6,779 bases of DNA, taken from the NCBI GenBank assembly GCA_028288395.1, contig JAQBNV010000639.1, positions 1-6,779 on the forward strand. The letters run 5' to 3'. Every line of letters begins with the position of its first letter. Positions within the stretch are counted from its first letter, which is position 1. A program made the translations under genes and the position numbers. Below are positions 1 to 4,970 of this stretch, piece by piece. The notes beneath the pieces are model-generated. The model worked only from the letters and a program-made list of their open reading frames with translations, was not told the DNA's origin and did not search any database. The stretch comes from Adhaeribacter sp. Its GTDB lineage: Bacteria > Bacteroidota > Bacteroidia > Cytophagales > Hymenobacteraceae.

Positions 1-32
1 ATAAATAGTTTAAAGTAATATATATGCCTGGT

Positions 33-98
33 TTATTAATCCCCTAGTGTTTTTGAGCTGCCGCGTACGGCAGCTCAAAAACACTAGGGGATTAATAA
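33..98. repeat. Perfect 31-bp inverted repeat with 4-base loop
   Basis: Positions 33-63 are the exact reverse complement of 68-98, separated by the four bases CGTA (64-67). Pairing stops at both outer ends: 32/99 is T-T and 31/100 is G-A. The inner part of the stem is GC-rich (GAGCTGCCG) and the outer part AT-rich (ATTAAT), with a T5/A5 run in the middle. The hairpin is symmetric, so it would form in RNA from either strand. It does not have the T-run immediately after a GC stem that marks a standard intrinsic terminator. It may be a two-way terminator or processing site between a gene left of the window and the hydrolase, or one copy of a dispersed palindromic repeat. A fold-back artefact of sequencing cannot be excluded. 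The geometry is certain; the role is not. Confidence 0.9.
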
Positions 99-285
99 TA
101 TAAGTACAAACCTGGAATTTATAACTATTGGCGAAAGGTTGAAAATAATAGTTTCATTTTGGCACATCAGCAATATGATACCGGATTAGAATATATAATT
201 TAGATAATTTAAACCTTATTATTAATATTTTTGGACTGAATTACCAGGCAATATTTGAAAAATAATAATTTTCCATTACATTCGG

Positions 286-299
286 TTACGTGCACGTAA
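286..299. promoter_or_regulatory. 14-bp perfect palindrome, possible operator
   Basis: The sequence TTACGTGCACGTAA reads the same on both strands with no spacer. It lies in AT-rich non-coding DNA about 270 bases before the hydrolase start. Perfect palindromes of this size are typical of sites bound by dimeric regulators, but no cognate regulator gene is in the window and no second copy was seen. The assignment as an operator is only a suggestion. Confidence 0.25.
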
Positions 300-569
300 T
301 AAATTTGTTATTTTACCTGGCATACAAGTATAATTAGTGTGAATAAATAAAATATAGCAATAGGGCGTGCGGCTTACTCTGTAATTGAATCTACAAAAGC
401 TATACCCAGGATAAATTTTAGCAGGGACAATTATCTCTTAATTGACTAAAGGCCTTCTTCCTTTCCAATGTGAAATTATGCAGGAAGGGAAAGCCGCATT
501 TAATATTCCTCAGCAATCAGGTATACACGGATATCCTGCAACTTTGCCGGCATAGCAGATTAATATATA

Positions 570-1775
570 ATGAAAAAAATCATTTTATTTTTTTTGATAA
601 TATTCCTGAGCGGTGTCTTATTTTATTGCCGATTGGCTCCTGTAACCCTTAAGAACCAGTTGGAGCGTTCCTGTAACTTAATGGGTAAAGGCAATGGAAA
701 ACCCGAATCACCCGCTCGCCTGGCAATTTGGAATAAGATTTTCCCGTACTTTTCTGCTCCGGAACCCTTAAGAGACGACTACGGAAAGTTCCGTTCTCCT
801 TTAACCTTTTATAACGGGGAGGAAGTGAAAACGCCGCAGGATTGGCAAAAGCACCGCCAGGAAATTCTTGCTCGCTGGAATGGCCTGATGGGTAAGTGGC
901 CACCATTTATTAAAAACCAGAAGTTTGAAATATTAGAAACAATCCGGAGAGAAAATTTTACCCAGCACCGTATCCGTTTTAACTGGACCCCGGGAGAAAA
1001 GACTTTTGCTTATCTGTGCATTCCCGATGGTAAGGAGAAAAGACCGGCGGTAATTACTGCCTTTTATGAGCCGGAAACGGCTATTGGTTTCGGAAAAGCA
1101 GATAGGGATTTTGCGTATCAACTTACCAAAAGAGGCTTTGTAACCCTCTCTATCGGTACGACAGAAGCTTCTAAAGCAAATACTTTTTCTATTTATTATC
1201 CTTCTATCGAAAAGGCAGAAATTCAGCCGCTTTCGATGCTGGGTTATGCGGCCGCCAATGCCTGGTATCTGGTTTCCAATTTACCCGAAGTAGATTCTTC
1301 CCGGATTGGTATTATGGGGCACTCTTTTGGGGGTAAGTGGGCCATGTTTGCCTCCTGCTTATTCGATAAATTTGCATGTGCAGTGTGGTCCGATCCGGGT
1401 ATTGTATTTGATGAGTCGCGCGAGGCCGTGAATTACTGGGAGCCCTGGTATTTGGGGTATCATCCAAAGCCCTGGCGCAAGAGAGGCTTAATTACGGCCG
1501 AAAACCCGGTAAAAGGCTTGTACTCTAAGCTTGTGGCCGAAGGCTATAATCTACATGAATTACACGCTTTAATGGCGCCGCGGCCTTTTATGGTTTCGGG
1601 AGGCTCCGAAGATCCCGTTGACCGTTGGATTCCCCTAAATCATACCATAAATGTAAACCGCTTACTGGGGTTCGAAAACAGAGTAGCCATGACCAACCGG
1701 CCACTGCACTCGCCAACAACCGAGTCAAATGAACAAGCATTTTTATTTCTGGAGTATTTTTTAAAGACAGAGTAA
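570..1775 (+). CDS. Exported or membrane-anchored alpha/beta hydrolase (esterase-like)
   Basis: The 401-residue protein belongs by its motifs to the alpha/beta-hydrolase fold, nearest to the acetyl-xylan-esterase/dienelactone-hydrolase type. The N-terminus (KK followed by a hydrophobic stretch, about residues 4-19) is a signal peptide or membrane anchor. There is a Cys at 20, but LFYC is not a good lipobox, so a lipoprotein is unlikely. The nucleophile elbow is GHSFGG with Ser252, preceded by the usual strand RIGIM. The acid is probably Asp348 or Asp351 in GGSEDPVD, and the base His380 in RPLHSP, completing a Ser-Asp-His triad in the correct order. The region before residue 130 is an N-terminal extension containing a WQKHRQEI-type helix. 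An in-frame stop at 561-563 makes the ATG at 570 the earliest ATG; no Shine-Dalgarno is visible, as is normal in Bacteroidota. The protein probably hydrolyses an ester in the periplasm, perhaps on a polysaccharide; the substrate cannot be read from the sequence. A peptidase of the same fold is the main alternative. Confidence 0.9.
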   Translation: MKKIILFFLIIFLSGVLFYCRLAPVTLKNQLERSCNLMGKGNGKPESPARLAIWNKIFPYFSAPEPLRDDYGKFRSPLTFYNGEEVKTPQDWQKHRQEILARWNGLMGKWPPFIKNQKFEILETIRRENFTQHRIRFNWTPGEKTFAYLCIPDGKEKRPAVITAFYEPETAIGFGKADRDFAYQLTKRGFVTLSIGTTEASKANTFSIYYPSIEKAEIQPLSMLGYAAANAWYLVSNLPEVDSSRIGIMGHSFGGKWAMFASCLFDKFACAVWSDPGIVFDESREAVNYWEPWYLGYHPKPWRKRGLITAENPVKGLYSKLVAEGYNLHELHALMAPRPFMVSGGSEDPVDRWIPLNHTINVNRLLGFENRVAMTNRPLHSPTTESNEQAFLFLEYFLKTE

Positions 1776-2058
1776 TTAAACATAAAATTTATGCCTACGC
1801 CGGAAAAGTTAAATGCCATTAGGTGTAAGCCGCGTCGGGTTTCCGGCACTTAGTAAGATAAGTCCGGAAATATTAAAGTTGCCACTTTTGTGAGATGAGT
1901 AGGGAGAATTCCTGGTGCAATATTCCGGTGGTGGCAGAAATATATAAGGCAGCCATTGATGGCTACTAAATATTTATTAACGAATCTTTTACTTAAACGA
2001 TCATCCATTTGATTGCATTATCAATACCATATAGAGGTTAATTTTAGCAGCTTAAACC
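1776..2058. other. Intergenic gap between hydrolase and HA-repeat gene
   Basis: No gene or clear terminator was seen. The arms GCCGGAAA (1799-1806) and TTTCCGGC (1840-1847) could pair, but the 33-base loop makes this a weak structure. A 24-codon ATG frame starts at 1895 and is not called. The spacing indicates that the HA-repeat gene is transcribed from its own promoter somewhere here, but no match to the Bacteroidota TTG / TAnnTTTG promoter was found. Confidence 0.5.
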
Positions 2059-3738
2059 ATGGAAGAATTAGGGGAAGAACTTTTTGGAACCAAGTTTCTC
2101 GACAGCTGGCATGCCCATTATGCTAAGCTTGAGGCCTATTTACAGCAGAATAGTTTTAATAAGTTATTGGAAACCGGTGATGCCGGAGACGGATTGCTCA
2201 AGTGGATAGAAATACAGGGCCGACTTAAAAACAAACTTCCGCTTGCCCTAAGAAATAAATTAACGGAATTGAATGTTGATTTTTACCTACAGGCTGACTT
2301 TTGGGGACAGCGCTACGGGCAATTAGTTCTATTTTATCAACAACATGGCCACGCTCATTTACCCGCTGCAGATGAAAAGTATGAAGCGCTAAACGCCTGG
2401 CTATTCCGGCAATTGCAAGGGAAAAAGTATTTATCCGAAAGCCAATTCAGTAGATTGGATGCACTGGCGGTAGATTGGGACATAATTACCAGCCGGGACC
2501 AGCGGTGGGAGCAAATGTACGGACGGCTAAAGGAATTCAAAGAAACATTTGATCATTGCCAGGTGCCGCAAAACTGGGAGCCTGATAAATCATTAGCCAA
2601 CTGGGTGCGCGTGCAACGACGGCTACATGCCACCGCTAAATTAAACCCCAAGCGGGCAAATCGCTTGCACGCCTTGAACTTTATCTGGCACGTGCAAACC
2701 ATTTATGATGCGCAGTGGCAGCATTACTTCGGAGTGTTGCAGGCATTTTACCAGGCACATGGCCATTGCCGGGTACCTGGCAAACAGAAACAGCTCACCA
2801 GTTGGATTGAAAATCAGCGAACAGCCAAGAGAACCAATACAATGCTGCCAGCCCGGAATAAACAACTGACGGAGATTGGCTTTAACTGGAGTTCTAAAGG
2901 AATTAAAATAAATAATTGGGAAAAAAGCTATAAACTGTTAATTGCTTACAAACGAGCAAACGGCCATTGTTTTGTGCCGGTTAAATATAAGGAGAATAAA
3001 TCCTTGGGCTACTGGGTCGCTTCGCAAAGAAGGATGGAAGCACAAGGGCAGTTAACTGAAGTTAAAAAGAAAAAGTTAAGCCAGTTGGGTTTTGTGTGGA
3101 ATAACCATACCCAGGAACAACTGCAATCGATTTATGACTCGCAGTGGACGCTCAATTTTGAACAACTGAAAATTTACCAGCAGGAATATGGTAACTGCCA
3201 GGTATCCTTAAAAATAAATCCTAAACTGCAACGCTGGACCAAATGGCAACGCATGCTTTTCTGCGAAGGGAGATTATCAGCAGAACGGCTAGCCAGATTA
3301 AATGAGATAAGGTTTCCCTGGAACATCCAGGAAGGCTACTGGATGAAGATGTACGAGGCTTTAACAGATTTCAGGAGTGCTTTTGGCCATACGCGGGTGC
3401 CGCATAAATGGGTTCCCAACCGGCAATTAGTAGTCTGGGTTTACCGCCAGAAATTAAAGAGGTCGGAACTAACGGCCCAAAAAGTAGAATTATTAAATAT
3501 GATTGATTTTGACTGGGAATTGCAACGCAGAAAAGTAGCCTCCTGGAATAATATGTACGAGTGCTTAATCAAATTTAAAGAGGCATTTGGCCACACCCGG
3601 GTACCGGTGAAAGGGGCCGAAGACCAGAAGCTAGGCAAATGGGTAAGTCGCATGCGGTACGAAAAAGAAAAGCTTTTTCCGGAACGGAAAGCACTCTTGG
3701 AAAAAATTGAATTTGATTGGGGATACCAGTTAGTATAA
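2059..3738 (+). CDS. Protein of eight helicase-associated (HA) domain repeats, no helicase core
   Basis: The 559 residues consist almost wholly of tandem helicase-associated domains (the Pfam HA family, about 65 residues each). Each unit begins with a Trp and Tyr/Phe helix, passes through a GHxxVP-type turn and a W-R-Q helix, and ends in an LxxLxFxW segment. The first Trp of the eight units falls at residues 17, 82, 150, 220, 287, 363, 428 and 496, a spacing of 65-76. Unit 1 is the most degenerate and lacks the GHxxVP turn; units 3 (DHCQVP) and 6 (GNCQVS) deviate in it; units 7 and 8 share AFGHTRVP and look like the most recent duplication. No Walker A or DEAD/H helicase motif, signal peptide or membrane segment is present, so it should be cytoplasmic. 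In known proteins HA domains follow helicase cores and are thought to bind nucleic acid; a DNA- or RNA-binding role here is inference. An in-frame TAA at 2053-2055 fixes ATG 2059 as the first possible ATG. The gene is convergent with the zinc-ribbon gene. Confidence 0.92.
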   Translation: MEELGEELFGTKFLDSWHAHYAKLEAYLQQNSFNKLLETGDAGDGLLKWIEIQGRLKNKLPLALRNKLTELNVDFYLQADFWGQRYGQLVLFYQQHGHAHLPAADEKYEALNAWLFRQLQGKKYLSESQFSRLDALAVDWDIITSRDQRWEQMYGRLKEFKETFDHCQVPQNWEPDKSLANWVRVQRRLHATAKLNPKRANRLHALNFIWHVQTIYDAQWQHYFGVLQAFYQAHGHCRVPGKQKQLTSWIENQRTAKRTNTMLPARNKQLTEIGFNWSSKGIKINNWEKSYKLLIAYKRANGHCFVPVKYKENKSLGYWVASQRRMEAQGQLTEVKKKKLSQLGFVWNNHTQEQLQSIYDSQWTLNFEQLKIYQQEYGNCQVSLKINPKLQRWTKWQRMLFCEGRLSAERLARLNEIRFPWNIQEGYWMKMYEALTDFRSAFGHTRVPHKWVPNRQLVVWVYRQKLKRSELTAQKVELLNMIDFDWELQRRKVASWNNMYECLIKFKEAFGHTRVPVKGAEDQKLGKWVSRMRYEKEKLFPERKALLEKIEFDWGYQLV

Positions 3739-3905
3739 ATACCATTTCGGTTTAGTAAAAGGAATATTTAAAAAGTAATAGCTTTGAACAAATATCCTAC
3801 ATTAACCTTTTCAATCACAGACTAAAAAAGCCTTTATAGCCATTTAGGACCTTGGTGGTCGTGCTTAGATGCATCCAGCTCCTTGTGCACCTGGCAGGAC
3901 GTATA

Positions 3906-3936
3906 AAAAAAGGTATACCGTGGGTATACCTTTTTT
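3906..3936. terminator. Bidirectional intrinsic terminator
   Basis: Positions 3906-3919 pair perfectly with 3923-3936 (14 pairs) around the three-base loop GTG. The stem core is GGTATACC, flanked by six A on the left and six T on the right, so a U-run follows the stem whichever strand is read. It sits 168 bases after the HA-repeat stop and 201 bases after the zinc-ribbon stop, between two convergent genes, where a two-way terminator is expected. The core is AT-rich for a terminator stem, so its strength is uncertain. Confidence 0.75.
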
Positions 3937-4023
3937 AAGTTAGTGTCAGCTAATTGAAATCAATTAATTTTTGAGTTCCATCAGCTATTTTAGTTTATAA
4001 TTTAATAAAATTATTAGTATGTT

Positions 4024-4119
4024 TTAGTACTTACGCAAAGCACCCTTGCCGGGACCTTTGGCCGGCAAGTTATTGTTAAAAAGACCTGTCAACGACTCTT
4101 TACCCTTTTTATAAGTAAT
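4024..4119 (-). CDS. Possible 31-residue basic small protein without a standard start codon
   Basis: The minus strand 17 bases after the zinc-ribbon stop carries an open frame that reads like coding sequence. It is rich in Lys, Gly, Asn and Pro, contains NNNLPAKGPGKGALRKY, and ends at a TAA. No ATG, GTG or TTG starts it fully. An in-frame TAG lies just upstream (4132-4134), followed by GAC TTT CGC ATA ATT, so only ATT (4117-4119) or ATA (4120-4122) could start the whole frame. AGGA lies about 7-10 bases before these codons. A TTG inside the frame (4090-4092) would give 22 residues. A hairpin with 8-bp arms (4045-4052 and 4062-4069) falls inside the frame. It may be a small protein translated from the zinc-ribbon transcript, the tail of a broken gene, or chance. 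No family was recognised. Confidence 0.22.
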   Translation of the reverse strand: MTYKKGKESLTGLFNNNLPAKGPGKGALRKY

Positions 4120-4136
4120 TATGCGAAAGTCCTATA

Positions 4137-4400
4137 TTAGTCGAACAGCTCGCTTAAGAAGGATTTTTTCTTTTTATGCGGGTTTATTTTGTTATAATCA
4201 TCGCCGTATTCGTTATAGCCATAACGTTTATAATCCGACTCGTAATTTTCTTTCTTCGAATAATGGTCGGCGGAGCGGTCAATGATTTTTTCCAGTTCTC
4301 CCCGGTCCAGCCATACACCCCGGCAGTTGGGGCAATAATCAATTTCAATTCCGTTCTTATCACTCATTAAGAGTGTTTCATTGCACGATGGACATTTCAT
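4137..4400 (-). CDS. Small zinc-ribbon protein of the zf-TFIIB family
   Basis: The 87-residue protein opens with a zinc ribbon: CPSC (Cys3, Cys6), about 16 residues, then CPNC (Cys23, Cys26), followed by the family signature RGVWLDRGELEKII. This is the zf-TFIIB zinc-ribbon family, named for resemblance to the zinc ribbon of transcription factor TFIIB; the bacterial members are short cytoplasmic proteins of unknown function. After about residue 43 comes a strongly charged, Tyr-rich and probably disordered linker (SKKENYESDYKRYGYNEY), then a KKKK cluster and a short hydrophobic tail FLSELFD. All four metal-binding Cys are present, so the domain should fold. The ATG at 4398-4400 puts Cys3 close to the N-terminus, as usual in the family. 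The gene runs opposite to its two large neighbours; its promoter should lie in the gap shared with the isomerase. Family assignment is firm, function is not known. Confidence 0.9.
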   Translation of the reverse strand: MKCPSCNETLLMSDKNGIEIDYCPNCRGVWLDRGELEKIIDRSADHYSKKENYESDYKRYGYNEYGDDYNKINPHKKKKSFLSELFD

Positions 4401-4970
4401 AATTTTTCTATTAGTTTGGTTTTGGTCAATAGCGGAATTGAAGATTTTAACAGTCGGATCTACCGCCGCAAGATCTCCGTTTTACTAGCCGCTTATAAAT
4501 AAAAACGCCGCTCTCGGTATTTTAGTGTACTTCTTATTGCCGGAGTAACTTTTTTTGGTATACTTTTAGCCAAATGCGGTAGCAATATTCTAACAATAAT
4601 TGCCTGCGGGCATATCAATTAAATGACGGAAAATACCATTATGTAGCTTGTCACCCAGTGTTTTAGCCAGCTTGCCAGGAGTATTTAGATTGGGTTAATA
4701 TCGGCGGCAAATTATGTGGGTTAATTTGAATATTTTAATTAGTATACTGGATGTTCTGTTTGGCCGAGGCAGTTGGTGAACAACCTACAAAAAGCGATTT
4801 GCTTTTCGGACTAGCCAGGTAAGTATTTCATTTGCATAACAGAACGCCCACCAGAAGATGAGCCGCATCATATTTATTAAATTATCTAAAACAAAGCATA
4901 TTGGGTACAAAAACTTTAGTACCTTATTAACCAATCAAAACGGTTAAGTTCTTTTTATTAAAACCTACTT
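4401..4970. other. Divergent intergenic region between zinc-ribbon and isomerase genes
   Basis: This 570-base AT-rich gap must contain the promoters of both flanking genes. No exact match to the Bacteroidota promoter pattern was found; TTAGTTTG (4411-4418), TTAATTTG and TTCATTTG on the plus strand each miss TAnnTTTG by one base. The best structure is the nested set of inverted repeats at 4753-4845. A smaller stem GGTAC (4904-4908) / GTACC (4919-4923) lies about 50 bases before the isomerase start. A 29-codon ATG frame at 4858-4947 preceded by AGAAG is too short and AT-biased to call. Confidence 0.5.
4753..4845 (+). promoter_or_regulatory. Possible structured RNA element in the isomerase leader
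   Basis: Several inverted repeats nest here in a way that could form one multi-branched RNA. The outer stem pairs GTTCTGTT (4753-4760) with AACAGAAC (4838-4845). Directly inside, TGGC (4761-4764) can pair with GCCA (4814-4817), extended by CGA (4765-4767) and TCG (4806-4808) across a five-base bulge. Within that lie two small hairpins, GTTG/CAAC (4772-4784) and AAAAGC/GCTTTT (4790-4806). The element ends about 125 bases before the isomerase ATG, so it would be in its leader if transcription starts upstream of it. It matches no riboswitch class known to me. The stems are short and the region AT-rich, so chance pairing is a real possibility. Confidence 0.2.

Larger units (their letters stand above)
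1..569. other. AT-rich intergenic region
   Basis: No convincing gene was found on either strand. An ATG frame of 60 codons begins at 470 but overlaps the hydrolase start in another frame and has no recognisable features, so it is not called. The region contains the long inverted repeat at 33-98 and the palindrome at 286-299. A weaker stem pairs 458-466 with 483-491 (nine pairs, one of them G-T, 16-base loop). A sigma70-like pair TTGTTA (305-310) and TATAAT (329-334) is spaced by 18 bases, but Bacteroidota normally use a different promoter consensus and this would leave about 230 bases of leader before the hydrolase, so it is not called as a promoter. Confidence 0.6.
3739..4136. other. Convergent intergenic region with terminator and coding-like minus-strand frames
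   Basis: This gap separates the 3' ends of the HA-repeat gene and the zinc-ribbon gene. It holds the two-way terminator at 3906-3936 and the small minus-strand frame at 4024-4119. Positions about 3841-3902 are noticeably richer in GC than their surroundings and contain a minus-strand frame ending at the TAA of 3834-3836. Its last residues are hydrophilic and include HKELDASKHDHQGPKWL. The only plausible start is a GTG at 3888-3890, giving 18 residues, so this may be a decayed gene fragment or chance. Confidence 0.5.

Noticed and set aside
22..324. Several copies of a motif like ACC(A/T)GGCA (reverse strand near 22-33; 243-250; 315-322) that might be regulator sites.
   Set aside because: The same octamer also occurs elsewhere, for example at 3889-3896 and inside the HA-repeat gene near 2775, so it is common in this DNA and not specific to the upstream region.
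414..424. An 11-bp sequence AATTTTAGCAG repeated at 2040-2050, ahead of the first two genes.
   Set aside because: A match of this length is expected by chance in an AT-rich window of this size, and the two copies lie at very different distances from their genes.
470..652. A 60-codon ATG frame overlapping the start of the hydrolase.
   Set aside because: It has no recognisable domain and overlaps the well-supported hydrolase in another frame.
1895..1969. A 24-codon ATG frame between the hydrolase and the HA-repeat gene.
   Set aside because: It is too short, without ribosome-binding or conservation evidence; frames of this size arise by chance.
4045..4069. Hairpin CTTGCCGG/CCGGCAAG as a terminator of the zinc-ribbon gene.
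   Set aside because: No T-run follows it on the minus strand, and it falls inside a coding-like frame; the hairpin at 3906-3936 fits better.
4858..4947. A 29-codon ATG frame with AGAAG just upstream, possibly a leader peptide for the isomerase.
   Set aside because: Its composition is what random AT-rich DNA would encode, it shows no run of regulatory codons, and Shine-Dalgarno sites are rarely used in this phylum.
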